Origin: Rhinopomastus cyanomelas
Lineage: Eukaryota > Chordata > Aves > Bucerotiformes > Rhinopomastidae
Assembly: GCA_013400115.1 (NCBI GenBank)
Contig: VXBP01005054.1
Coordinates: 798,029-862,028, forward strand
Direction: 5' to 3'
DNA: 64,000 nt
Shown: positions 52,319 to 64,000 of the stretch, one piece after another
Numbering within the stretch: position 1 is the first letter of the stretch
Layout of the letters: each line of letters starts with the position of its first letter
Position numbers and translations under genes: made by a program
Notes under the pieces: model-generated
What the model was told of the DNA's origin: nothing
Databases searched by the model: none
Seen by the model: only the letters and a program-made list of their open reading frames with translations

Positions 52319-53790
52319 ACTCTAAATAATGGCAAATAATGCAGGGTTTAAAATATTTCAGTGTGAGCATCCTCGTTTGCAGCTCTTTATGGCTTTATGC
52401 CATCACTGTCATTCAGTGAGAATCCTTCACCAGCTTCTAGACATTCCCTTCACAGGAAAACTGACTGGCAGGAGCATATTTTCTACCTGTCACTACAGGT
52501 GAGATTATTCCACTGACTTCTGCAGTTTGCTGACTGAACAACCATCAGAAAGCAAGTTTTTATTGGCATTGTGACTACCAGCAATGTGAAGGGAGACAAA
52601 ACGAGGCAGACTTCTATACGTCGTATCAAGGGAGGTTTTTTCCCATCCATTCCTTGTTTTTTTTCTTACAGAGTGGGCACAGTTGTCTTCCTTGACACTG
52701 GCCTTGCATCCCAGCAAGCATCCTGCTCCTGCTGCACTCTGGTGTCTGCTGTGCTTGGCCTAGATTTCAGCAGCCACAACCAAACAGTGAATGCTCAGAT
52801 ATCCTTCCTTTTACCCTTGCTGTCGAGAAACGCTGAGTGATGTACGCTCGGAGGAGGCAGCGGCATTCACACATGAGTTTCATTGTGCTCTGGTACCTTG
52901 GTTTCCATGGCTACCCGGAAAGAGCATGTTTGCTATACGAATTGCTAGGAGAGATTCAGAGCAGCAGCCCATATGCTTCAGCCTTCTAAACCTCATTCTC
53001 CTCTCCTTGGCTTGCAAGTGCTTCTCTCTGTCAGGGGCTATAATGTTAGTGTCCATCGGGCACCGCACGGCTTTGCCAGCTGCTGCTGGGGAAACTTGGT
53101 GCGCGCACCAGACTGCCCCTTGTACTGCTCTTGGCCGTTGTGTTTTGGAGCAGGGAATCTGATCGGCAATTTGACATACAGCTCAAGTGCTAGGGGGGTT
53201 TCCTCCACAGGGGTTGCTTATTCTGTCACTCCCAGGTGTAAAGCAACTGAGTAAAGGTGTATTTTAGCATATTGGCCATAGAGCCTTATGCAGAAAAGCT
53301 GCAGGTGGGGCATAAAGTCAACAGAATCGGTAAAACAAAGCTTATCTAGGCGAGTACCTATTGTGACTTGAGATTGACAGTAGTAGGGTCTGTAGGGAAG
53401 GTTACAGGATTTCAGAAGCATCAGAAATACTCTCCCTGTGCCCGGGTAGTTGCAGCTCTGCTCTCCTGAGTCAGAGATGGTGTGTTTGTGTTTTTAGTGA
53501 TTTTTTTTCTATTTATTTGCCTGGCTGCATTTGAACTGCTGTCCAGTTCAGCCTCTGCAACAGCTCAGCAATAGGCTTCATAGTGGGGTGAGTAAATCCC
53601 CTCCAATTGTAGGTCTCTCAGCATTAGCAGTCCTAGTCAATTTACTTATTCAACAACTAGAAGCCATTTCATAACTGATTATTGCACATCTTGGTATTCC
53701 ATCCACTATCAGCAAATCCTTTCTGAGAGGGATGGTGACCACAAGAGCTCTTGGTGATCAAGATGCATTTGCATTGTGAGTGTTTCTGTT
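52319..53790. other. Unique non-coding sequence
   Basis: Nothing is recognised. Confidence 0.55.
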
Positions 53791-54163
53791 CCTGGGTCTC
53801 TTTAGCTTGGAAAAAAGGAGCCTGAGGGGTGACCTCCTTAATGTTTATAAATATGTGAAGGGTGAATGTCAGGAGGATGGAGCCAGGCTCTTCTCTGCAT
53901 CATCTAATGGTAGGACAAGGGGCAATGGGTGTAAGCTGGAATGTAGAAGTTTCCACATAAATATGAGAAGGAACCTCTTCACGGTGAGGGTGACAGAGCA
54001 CTGGAACCGGCTGCCCAGGGTGGTTGTGGAGTCTCCTTCTCTAGAGACATTTAAACTCACCTGGACATGTGCAACTTGATCTAGGTGATCCTGCTGTGAC
54101 AGGGGGACTGGACTAGATGATCTTTTAAAGTCCCTTCCAATCCCTAATTTCTGTGTTTTTGTG
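53791..54163 (+). mobile_element. CR1 3' half (young-type)
   Basis: The plus-strand CR1 encodes LGLFSLEKRSLRGDLLNVYK, SNGRTRGNGCKLECRSFHIN and VTEHWNRLPRVVVESPSLET. A 3' UTR (CTAGGTGATCCTGCTGTGAC) and a diverged TTTCTGTGTTTTTGTGATC tail follow. The frame is lost near the ORF2 end. Confidence 0.94.
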
Positions 54164-57046
54164 ATCTGGATCTTCCTGGGCACTGAGCTGACACTATCTG
54201 TGAGAATACCAAGATTTCTTTCTTCATTCATTACTAGTTAGAAAGGCAAAGCCCATGACTGTGTGTGCTGACACAGCTGGGCACACGCAGTTCTCCGTTT
54301 TGAGGACCCTGCTGAACCCTTTGTGGGGAGCAGCCCGTCCTCTGGCATGCCTTGTTCAATGGGGTTAAGAATGTGCCTGCTTTGAGAGGCTGGAGCAGCC
54401 TTTGGACTTATGAGGCAGAAGTTTTGATTCACCTCAGTTTGAGGTTCCGTTCTGTGACATAACTGGTATCAACACAGTTGTTCTTGAAAGCCTTGTGTTT
54501 GGTCAAGGAGAGAACAGGACTCTGGGCTCCTGTTCTGTAGGGATGTTAGCTGCCTGTCAAGGTGTGCTCCAGGTGGGCAGCTCTGCACTCTGCACTACTT
54601 TGGGGGTCCTCCAGCACTGCCCTCCCACAATACTTTACCTACCCAAGTTCTGCATGTCTTCTGCACAGAACCCTAATCTGAAAGTGTGGATGCGAGATCC
54701 TCTAACCAGAAATGCCAACTTCTACCTTGATTTAGCCCAGCCTTATTTCTAGGCAATGTGTTGACAAGCGATTATTTGAGGTGAAAGACATAGTGAGGGT
54801 GGCATTTGCAGTGCTCTTACAAAATTGTCCTGTTGTAGCTGGTCATACAAGATTGCACAGGGTGGTGATTACAGAAGTAGACCTGTCTCGTTACAGCCTC
54901 GGTAGTAACGTGGTCACAAAGTGCACTCAGACAGCACACCCCGAGACCACCATGTTCCTCGCAGTGTGTGCGTTATGCCTGGCACGTTCAGGCAACCAAG
55001 AAGTGTGTTTATCTGTGATAGGCAGCTCAATAGCGTGTGATATTACATTTGAGTGTGTTATGGCCGTTATTAAATGGCTTTGCCAAGGTTTATCAAGTAG
55101 CTATTTTTCAGTCACATATTGCATCATACCACCGTGAAAGAAGATTTCATGAGGATTCTTTAAAGGTCTGTCAGCAACGCACCCATTCAGTCAGGTATTG
55201 GAGCTGGTCTCTCAGAAGCATGAATAAAACATGAAATAGATTAAGTAAGATGAATGGAGTGTTGGGAGAAGATCCAAAAGCTGCTCTGGGTAATGCTTGT
55301 GGCATTAATTCTCTAGAAGTGCCTTTCTCACTGCTGCTAAGTGGAACTTGCTCCACCCATTCAAATATCTGCACCACCATTGCAAAGTTTCTCCTACATT
55401 TTCACCTTTGGCCAACTTGAAATGGAAAGGGAGTGACTGTATTGGACAGCCTCTAACATACGTAATCCCAGCATCTAAAGAAAACTAACTCTGCATCATG
55501 AAGGCGCACAGCACGTGCTTGAGATGGCTGAAGATTTTGTTGACAGGTTACAATAAATTACATCAGGCTCGTGAGAGTTTTGGTCTTTTCTTCCTTTCAT
55601 GGTAGATCCAACTTTTGCAATGTTTAATACTTATTTCTTGAAAGAGACATTTTAATTCTGGCTTGAATCACTTGCATTATTCTGTGAGTAACATCATTTC
55701 AGGTTTAGTTGTCTATAATATTTTCTTTTGGCCCTTATTGTATTATTCTCTGGGTTCTACTGAATTTTGTGTAGTCTGACCAAACCTGTTGAAACAGAAC
55801 AGCACCACGGGCTCTCTTTAGCAGCTCAATAACATTGACCTTGCTAAGAAGGATAGCAGCTCTCTGTTTCCCAAGATCAAGAGCATCATCAGATTTACTC
55901 TCCAGCATTACTGTTCCCCCCCACCCCCCAGCAACTTGTTTTGTGAATTTATCCTGCAAGTTTAATGGAGCAATCTGGAGAAGTTGGCAGCATCACTCAT
56001 TGTAAAGAGCCTATTTACATATATTAAACATGCCTTGTGAAAGGCTAACAACTACACATCCTAGAACACCCCAGCAGCACCGGACCTCTCTCAGGTACCC
56101 TCACAGCACTCAGAGTGCCTTTGCTGTTTGACTGGGTTAATTTATGCAGTTGAGGCAGCTAATAATTGCTGTGAAGAAAACAGATCCAGATGTTTACTGT
56201 AAAGCACAGAGTTCTTTGGACAAGGGATATCTACCATCATGGCAGTAAATAAGAAAGCACTGAGCCAGGCAAAAGGCTCATTTAGTATATTAATCTGTCT
56301 CTGGCCTGTAGGAAATGCTGGGTGAACGAAGGGCGAGCATATGGCAGTACTGCTCAAAAGACTCCCTCAGTCTTCAGTCACTCATAGCATAAATAATTCC
56401 TAAACCAGCAGTGGTGCCTGTTTTGAAGAGCCTTGACTGTATTTTCTTCCATTAATCTGCTCAGTAAGCCTTAGATCCCTGCAAACACTTGAACTTACAT
56501 CCTCCTGGGGCAAGGAGGTCCAATTATGGTGCAATGGTCTCCTTCAGTTTATCCTGATTGTCTGCCTGACACATTAGGAGAATGTGGAAGGTGACAGTGA
56601 ACTCTTCAGGCTGCTTTCAGAAGCAATAAAGGAACCTTTAAGGCAGGAGTAACTCATGGTTGGCAAACTGGCTGGAAAGGAAAACCCAAGGTGTTGCATG
56701 AGCTCTAGTCTCACTACATTTTCTCTCTTTCATGTGTTTACAGCTGAGTCTACTTTAAAAATAAGTGCACTTGTGGTTTGAAACAGCTCAGCCTCCTTTG
56801 CAAACTGATGTCAATGCCCACGTAGGGCTGGCAGAGGATAACATATTAGAAAAGTCAGAGGAGTTTTAAAGTCCATGTGTGCTTCTGTTTGTTGTGCTGT
56901 GTGACTGACCCACTGCTGTGTGCAAAATCAAACTTTCCAAGGAGCGATCAGGCTGCAGTTTTGATAGGATTGCTGCATTTCTCCAAAGATTTGTTGGGTA
57001 TGTGACTACTAAATTGCGCAATGTGGTGTCAATGTGTTGTCTACAA
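54164..57046. other. Unique non-coding sequence
   Basis: No supported gene or repeat. A short C-rich tract (TCCCCCCCACCCCCC) lies near 55914. Confidence 0.5.
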
Positions 57047-57314
57047 CAGTGATAGGACAAGGGGCAATGACTGTAAGCTGGAACATATGACATTCCACAT
57101 AAATATGAGAAGGAACTTCTTCAGGGTGAGGAGTGACAGAGCACTGGAATGGGCTGACCAGGGGGTTGTGGAGTCTCCCTCTGTGGAGACATTTCAAACC
57201 CAACTGGATATGTTCCAGTGTAGCTTGATCTAGGTGATCTTGCTGTGGCAAGGGGATTGGACTAGATGATCTTTCCAGGTCCCTTTCAATCCCTAACGTT
57301 CTGTGATTCTGTGA
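57047..57314 (+). mobile_element. CR1 3' fragment (young-type)
   Basis: The plus strand encodes SDRTRGNDCKLEHMTFHINM then RRNFFRVR. A shift follows near GTGAGGAGTGACAGAG, then the 3' UTR (GGATTGGACTAGATGATCTT) and a GTTCTGTGATTCTGTG tail. Confidence 0.94.
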
Positions 57315-60300
57315 AAGCTTTCTGCTCCCTCACGCCCCTTCCACAGCAGCAAGCAGCAGTCATGCTCGAGTAATGCCACAGCAGCAGGAGGACCTGAAAA
57401 CAGCCACGTTCAATCCGTCAGAACAAGCACACCAAGGGAAATTGTGTCTTGCTTCAGGACAAAGGACAAGCCACGTTTGGCAGGCCTTTGAGAGGTGCTG
57501 GCAAAACCTGAACGCAGTGTGCTTTGGGGCTTTTATCTTCTTGTTGAAAGAGCAGGATACCAGTAGAGTGTTTGTCTCAAGGACCATGTGGTGAATATTC
57601 TCTCTGGTGTGTTTAATGAAGCTCACAGGCCTTTGCCACAGAGTTCCAGGGATTCCTTATGTATGTCCCCTTCTACCTATACATCTGGTCAAATTCCTGC
57701 AGGGATCACAAGTCCTCACCCATCACATGCCATCTTAAATGTGACATGATCTGCTGTTCCACATTGAGGATATTCAGCTACTTATCAAAATCTCTACTCA
57801 CTTGCTATTGTGTGTTTGCAATTTTCTGTTAAAGGCAGCCTGCATTCTGCCTTCTTTCTTTGAAATCAGGTTGCTTAACAGTCTAAGGTCTTGAAAACAG
57901 CACGCACCTATTCTGCCCTCCTGGACCACTTTATGCTTTGTACTAAGCACTAAGGAAACAAAACCAAAATCCAATATTTATTTTTGTCAGTGTTCACTCC
58001 TGTAACCGTGCATCCTCCAGGACAGGCTCAGCTAGCCTCTGGATTTCAGCATCGAATATTTTGCCATTGATCTGTCACACTAATTTGTACTGCACAACAC
58101 TGTCACCTGAGAAAATCCCCAGCCCAAAACCTTTTTGTGCTAGGTACGTTCGTTTTCTGCTGTCAAAAAAAAAAAAAGCAGCACTTTTTTCCTAAGCACT
58201 AAGCAGCTGCAGCCTTTTCTCTAGACCCTATTTTTCTCTTATTAGTTGAACTGAGTATTGCCCTGTACAGAACAGAAAGATCTCTGCTCTGAAGCAGGGG
58301 TCTGCCACGCCTGGAGATGTCAGTCAGCCTTCTGCAGATCAGAAATCAACTGTGTACCCACCACGAGAAGGTGATCGGGCTGAAGCACTCACGGTATTGT
58401 GCTCTGGCAGTGCATCAGGTTTTCAGCTCAGAAAGCTCAGCTTCACGTGTCCTGTGACTTGCTCTCATCCGTCACTCTGGAGCACACCTGCAAAATAGAC
58501 ACGGGAAGTTACTGCAAATACATCAGGCACCCCCCACTGTCAGCTGGTTAACTCCTGACAACATGCTGCTCACGCAGAGGAGCAGCGCATTGTCCTCCTG
58601 GGTGCTTCCTTCGTGCCATCGGATCTGGACTATGTGGAGGTTTATTTTGTGGTCAGCCCTTTGAAAGCAGAAAAATCAATCATAATAAGAATATAACCTG
58701 TGCTGTTATAACCACCAGGGTAGCACATATCACTCCACTGAAGTAAGAACTTCCGGCCCATTTTTCACACACTTACAATCTCCTTTGTTATTTCAAACTG
58801 TTTTGAGGATAAGAAGGACATTTGAAAAAAAAAACGAGAACCGGGTTGCATTGCTCTGCAGCAGTTACACCCAGGGCTTTGAGCCTCTCTGTTGTGACAG
58901 AGATGTGGGAGATTCTCTGCATGCTCCAAGGATTAACCCCTGTCTTCTCAGCCAGAGCAGGGCTCACCAATTTATTCAGCTCCTCAAACCACCCAAAGGT
59001 TAGTGAGCACCAATGAGCAGCTCAGAAGTACAGTGCTTGCAGCTGATTTAAGGCGGGAAAACATCCCGCAAGGTGCAGAGCTTCCTTCTTCTCCTTGGAT
59101 TTAGAGCTCCGCTCTGGCCAGTGGCGTTTAAACAACCAGATCCCTCCCTGTGTTTGGAAGCCACGTGAGTAGAGTGAAGGACTACTGAAAAACATCTCAC
59201 TGAAGCAGCAAATAGATTCTTGGGCCTCTCCTGCCATCACGTTTTCCTTACTCAGTGTGACTATCAGAACTGCTGCTGGCTTTACTGCTGGAAGGGGGCT
59301 AATGCATGCACAGCACTGTCTGCCAAAAGCACAGTTACCTTCCGCCTGCTGCTAGTCTCAGGTGTTGTTTTCCAGATGCTGCCCTTGTGCCTAAGCCTTG
59401 CTGCAGAGGGAGACTGAGCTAAATGAAAGGGCCACGTGTGTGCCTTACGAATGGCTCAAGGTTCCTTACATCTTTTTCAGAAACTGGGTTGTGGCTCTGT
59501 GCTGGAGCCACAACCATCTCCTCATTTATTCCACCTTGGTTTTCATGTCATGGTCATTTAGTTAGGATGACAGACCCCAGAAATAATCTGGCACTTTACC
59601 TCCAGGGTTGGGTCCATTTTGAGTCGCCTGTTTAGATGTAAATTTTGCTGGGAAGGAACTGGGTGGAGACTAGAGTGTTTGTTTTCCATGACATGCCTGT
59701 GTGCCACAGCAATGCCTGCTACCTACCACCAGCTCTTTTCAGCCTTTCCCTTTGTAATTGACCCTTCACTTCAGTGGCATAAGATTGTTCGCGGGGTAGA
59801 TGCTCTGTGCTGTCAGCCAGAGTGGGTCATCAGCAGCTTCAGCTGGGTTCACTGACTCTTGTCGCATTTCCAGCCAAACCCTGTGAACAATCATGGCAAT
59901 TTTTTTGGGATAAGAGCACACAGAAAATGTCCTTTGGAAAATAATCACTCTTGGGATCATTGCTGTTTGGTTCAGCTGCTGCTGCGCACTAGCAGTAGCC
60001 TTTTAAGTTTAACTGCGATATTCTGTGGTTCAGAAATGTGAGATGCCATTGCAGCACCACTGGTTCCATGCTTTTCTGTTGCTTGCTTTTACTCAAGAAG
60101 CAATTCTTTGGCTGGCTTTTCCCTCCACTGGTTAAATTCTGGACGTGCTGAATGCTAAGGACTCACTTTATTTTTTAGTTCTGTTTAGTGAATTTTCTGA
60201 GCCCAGGGCTACTATGCATATATAGAAATAATTAAATAGGGATCATGAAGAAGATTATTTGTTCCTTAGATATATCATTGTATATTTATATGTAATGTAT

Positions 60301-62029
60301 TTATATGTTTGCTTATTATTATATCCAGGGAGATGTTAATAAGAAGGGTATTTTTATACCTTGCCTTTTCATTAGGAAGGTGGGCCCATCAAAGCAAAGT
60401 GTTTATGGGAAGGTACCCATTTTTAGTAACAATTTATTGGATTTAATTCTGATTAAACTTAGAGAATTGGATCAACTTCCTGAGGAACCAGCTGCTGGTA
60501 TTTGAGTTAGAAATCTTGGGTTGCATTTCCTCTTTAAGCTCAGCAGACTAGAATTTGAATCTGGTTTCTTTGCACATAAAATATTTTCCAATGTTTCTGC
60601 GGCTGCTGGGGAGACACCAGCTTTCTGTGATCTTTTGGGTTTTTTGTAGATTATTTTGGAAAAATGTTTGCTATTCCTTTCACAGATTGGGGCAACAATA
60701 TTCTCAAATATTAGTGCAGAGAGAAATATTTTCTACTGTTGCAGTAGCTTTGAGGTAGATAATTGTACAGATACTGCAACGATATTTTCAAATTCTATAA
60801 TGCAAATCCTTACATTTCCTTATTTCGTACTTTCACAAGCCAAACCTCATCTTTTCTACACCTTTTAATGAAAACGTTGGCTTGGTGCTGCAGCAGGAAC
60901 AACTAAATCTTGTAGTATGGCCTAAAAATCACCCATACAGAGAGCTAAGAGCAGAGTTTAACACTTAGTTACACCTGCTCTGCTCAAACGCAGCAATTTT
61001 TGATTAGGAACACTTGTTTAGAAAGAGAGTTTATTCCATACTTCTGTGCTCTATTGCTCAGATAGTCAGATCTAATTTTAAACATCAGTGCCTCTGAACT
61101 CCACTCAGCTGTGTGAATGCATTACTCAAGTTAATCTTGGCTTGTAGCAGATAAGACAAGTATAGCCAGTACTAGGTTCCTAGAAGTATTACCAGTCTTG
61201 CTTTGGCAAAGCCCAGTGTTTTTTGTGGCTTGGAAACTTGTTTTGATCTTGTTGCATTGCAGCTGAGATGGGAAGAGTACAGCCTCTGACACTTTTCTGT
61301 TGTTATAGCTGCTAAATTGTACTTTAAAAATAGTCCCCTACCCGAGGTTATTGCTGGTGTCTATCTACTAAAGGAATAGAAAGTGCATACCTGGGGGACA
61401 CTTTTAGTCATTTGCCCTTTTTTTATCATCTTTCATGATAAGAGTGAATTCTATCTTTCTTTTCTGTCTTTTTCCCTAAGTTCAGCCTGGCAGGCAAAGA
61501 TTCACCACAGAAGTAGTGCCAAACCCTTTCTCTGGAGATTCCTTTGCCTTGGCTGCTGACAGGATTTTTTTTTCCATAAGCTGAAGGTCTGATTGAAAAA
61601 AGCCATTCATATGTAGTGTGTTAAATTTAAGAAGCAGAAAAACACGAGGTGGAGATGGAAAGCACTACCCAAATCAAGATTTCACTGTTTTAAGAAGTTT
61701 TGGCATCTTTTCAAGGCATTTTCCCTGTTATAATCCTTGCAGAGCAGATGAATGCTGTAGTTAAGCCAGCAGTCAGGTTTAGGGGAGCTGAGCAGTATAG
61801 TAGCCTCCTCGCCCAGCAGCAAGCTGGTAACATCAGAGCTCTGCAGCAGGTCACCTACAAATGGTACCTTGTTGAAGTGTTACCTGCACAAGTAGAGATA
61901 CCAGCATCTTGTGATGCCTGGTCTGTTTCCTAAGAGTTTACAACAGCCCGTTCAGCTACTGGTGTAACATTTGGCACAAGGATGCTGGCACAGCTGCCAA
62001 TCTCGTGAGTATTGTGCAGAATTGAAAGC
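57315..62029. other. Unique non-coding sequence
   Basis: No supported gene or repeat. It contains an A homopolymer (about 13 A) near 58147 and an AT-rich patch at 60250-60330. Confidence 0.5.
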
Positions 62030-62280
62030 TTATGGGTGAGAATTAAGGGACAGGCAAATATAGGTCATACTGTGTGGGTGTCTACTACAGACCACCAAGG
62101 GAGGAAGAAGCTGTTGATGAGACCTCTTACAGGCAGCTGGAACTGGCCTGAAGATGGCAAGCCATGGTGCTTGTAAATTACTTCAATCATCTTGATATTG
62201 GTTGGAAAGTCCACACAGCTAGGCATACTCAATCCAGAACGTTCCTGCAGCGTGTTGATGACAGGGTACAGATTAGGGGT
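62030..62280 (+). mobile_element. CR1 ORF2 endonuclease fragment, 5' part of a composite copy
   Basis: The plus strand has GGTGTCTACTACAGACCACC, encoding a GVYYRPP-like motif. ETSYRQLELA, LDIGWKVHT and SRTFLQRVDD equivalents follow in shifting frames. This is the GVCYRPP...DFNLPDICW...RRFLECVDD part of the CR1 apurinic-type endonuclease. It is strongly decayed and interrupted on the right by an antisense CR1. Confidence 0.75.
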
Positions 62281-62428
62281 TCACAGAACATTCAGGATTA
62301 GAAGGAACCTAGAAAGATCATCCAGTCGAATCCCCCTGCCAGAGCAGTGTCACCTAGATCAAGTCGCACAGCAACATGTTCAGGTGGGTTTTAAATGTTT
62401 CCAGAAAACGAGACTCCACAACCTCCAG
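62281..62428 (-). mobile_element. Nested CR1 3' end (young-type)
   Basis: The minus-strand tail reads CACAGAACATTCAGGATTAG, then GATCATCCAGTCGAATCCCC and ATGTTCAGGTGGGTTTTAAA, ending CTCCACAACCTCCAGG. It lies between the endonuclease piece and the 3' piece of a plus-strand CR1. Confidence 0.92.
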
Positions 62429-63121
62429 GGTTGTCCTGCTGGAAATGAGCTCCGTGAAAAAAGACCTTGGAGTCCTGGTGGACAGTCATTTCACAGCGGG
62501 ACAACAGTGTGCCCTTGTGGCCAGGAAGCCAAACGGTATCTTGTGGTGCATCAAGAAAAGTGTGTCCAGCAGGTCGAGGGAGGTTCTTCCCCCCACTTTC
62601 TTCTGCCCTGGTGAGACAACACCTGGAGTATTCTGTCCAGTGTTGAGCTTCCCAAGTCAGGAGAGACAGGGAACTGCTGAAGACAGCTATGGGGATGATT
62701 AAGGGGCTTGAACACCTCTCCTGTGAAGAAAGGCTGAGAGAACTGGGGCTGTTTAGCCTGGAGAAGAGAAGGTTGAAAGGGAATCTTATTAATGTCTATA
62801 AATACCTGAAGGGTGTGTGTCAAGAAGGGGTCAGTCTCTTTTCAGTGGTGCCCTGTGATAGGATGATGATCAATTGGTACAAGATGGAGGACAAGAGGTT
62901 CCACCTCAACATCAGAAAACACCTCTTTACTGTGAGGGTGATGAGGACTGGCACAGGCTACCCAGAATAGTTGTGGAGTCTCCTCCTCTGGAGACTTTCA
63001 AAACCTGTCTGGATACATTCCTGTGTGACCTGCCCTTGCTGATCCCACTTTTAGCATGAGGGTTGAACTAGATGATCTCTGGAAGTCTTTTCCAACCCCC
63101 ACCCTTCTATGATTCTATGAA
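62429..63121 (+). mobile_element. CR1 ORF2 3' part and tail of the composite copy
   Basis: The plus strand encodes LLEMSSVKKDLGVLVDSHFT, VARKPNGILWCIKKSVSSRS, then GLEHLSCEERLRELGLFSLE and KRRLKGNLINVYKYLKG. A 3' UTR with GAACTAGATGATCTCTGGAA and a TTCTATGATTCTATGAATCT tail follow. The reverse transcriptase core between this and the endonuclease piece is absent. Its subfamily differs from the nested copy. Confidence 0.94.
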
Positions 63122-64000
63122 TCTGAAACTCTAAGAAACAATTCAGCTGCACTCTGCCTCCTAGTTACTCTTCTTCTTTCCCACTAAGTAACTATAGAAA
63201 CAAAAATCTTCATGGGAGCTTTTAAATCGTGGAAGTCATGAAAGCAGCCACAATAGCATCCTCTTGCCTGCAAAGGGGAACAAACATACTTCCTTTCTAG
63301 GCCTCCATTTGTTTGGTGACTGTGACAGAGCCTCCAAAGATGGAGAGCATTATGTTCAGCACAGCCTTTTCAGGCAAGAAATGCATCATCTCTCAAAGGA
63401 CTTCTTCAAAGCAAGCACAGGCCAGTGAACTCTGAGTCAAAATTGCCACCTCCAAAGATAATCATGAATATTAAATCCCACTCTACAATGATTACATGGA
63501 AGTTCACCATCTTGCTAAGTAAATGAGCTTTTCCTCTGTATTCATTCTCTTTGGGTGCAATACAGTTGCAGCAGTGTTGTGGTTTTGTCAGTAGTGAAGT
63601 GTCAGCACAGGTCAGCAAGCAAACTGAATTGTCATCTGCCTGCATGAAACAGAACTGCTGGCTACATCTTAATTGGCAGCAATCCTGACGACAGGAAAAC
63701 CCTTCCTGGCTCAGCCCATCTTCCCTGCTGCACAGGCAAAGGGCCATTCTGGGTGCTGGTCTGAAGCCCATTTGCTCACAGCAAAGGGCTCCCTAGGAAC
63801 AGCCGCTGCTCCTTGTCTTGCCCAGTCTTTGTGCAACTACTTTGCACAGCAGGAGGAAATCTTCTTTTTAGCCTTTGTGTTCTCTAACTGGCATCAAAAG
63901 TGGTTCTCTGAGCTTAGTGCAGTATGACACTATAACTCACTTTTTACAGCTTTACTCTTATCAGACAGGAAGGGGAGTTTTTCTCCTCAACACCATGGAG
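63122..64000. other. Unique non-coding sequence to window end
   Basis: Nothing is recognised. A 121-codon minus-strand frame at 63406-63771 has many cysteines but no family pattern I can name. Confidence 0.5.

Noticed and set aside
1..64000. CRISPR arrays, operons, ribosome binding sites or prophage
   Set aside because: Nothing in the window has regular short spaced repeats or compact coding. The repeat content is vertebrate (CR1), so bacterial features are not expected and none were seen.

Overview
The window reads as intronic or intergenic DNA from a bird nuclear genome. The main evidence is CR1 LINE retrotransposon sequence on both strands: more than thirty pieces, most 5'-truncated. Many keep the CR1 3' end with ATTCTATG-type octamer repeats. 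Recognisable ORF2 reading frame includes an FADD reverse-transcriptase box and C-terminal stretches such as FSLEKRRLRGDLINVYKY and CDLV-stop. I found no intact host protein-coding gene, no supported exon, no nuclear rRNA or tRNA gene, and no bacterial features. Almost all open reading frames are chance frames or CR1 pieces. The species cannot be named from the sequence; the CR1 load with many similar young copies only suggests a CR1-rich avian lineage.

Layout. 1-125: relic of the rarely retained CR1 ORF1 esterase-like domain, cut by the window edge. 3420-4185: a nuclear copy of mitochondrial DNA (NUMT) in antisense, holding ND4 3' end, tRNA-His, tRNA-Ser(AGY), tRNA-Leu(CUN) and ND5 5' end in normal vertebrate order. 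It is interrupted by a 42-base stretch with the window's only ambiguous base (N, 3971), and 36 bases of that stretch recur at 5312-5347. 4.5-33.5 kb: unique sequence with scattered CR1 copies, including a tail-to-tail CR1 pair (6832-7848), a head-to-head pair (15518-16236) and a 130-base inverted repeat (16292-16432 versus 21888-22020). 33.7-35.5 kb: a GC-rich, CpG-rich block flanked by 100-base direct repeats, with a TATA box and YY1-like motifs, best read as an LTR-type element relic. About 35.9-36.06 kb: a second LTR-like 3' segment. 36.19-37.43 kb: a CR1 whose 5' part is inverted, as expected from twin priming, and whose ORF2 3' end is still open. 39.4-40.35 kb: a CR1 interrupted by a 367-base insert flanked by a 76-base duplication. 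44.7-45.4 kb: a young-type CR1 carrying a nested antisense CR1 of another subfamily. 62.0-63.1 kb: a CR1 with endonuclease and 3' ORF2 segments and a nested antisense copy between them. The remainder is unique sequence in which I see no supported gene.

No gene system or pathway operates here. The window is a record of insertions: CR1 waves that can be ordered by nesting, one mitochondrial transfer and one or two LTR-like relics. No previously undescribed functional system was found. The items most worth checking are the NUMT with its duplicated filler next to an N, the GC-rich direct-repeat element at 33.7-35.5 kb, and the twin-primed CR1.
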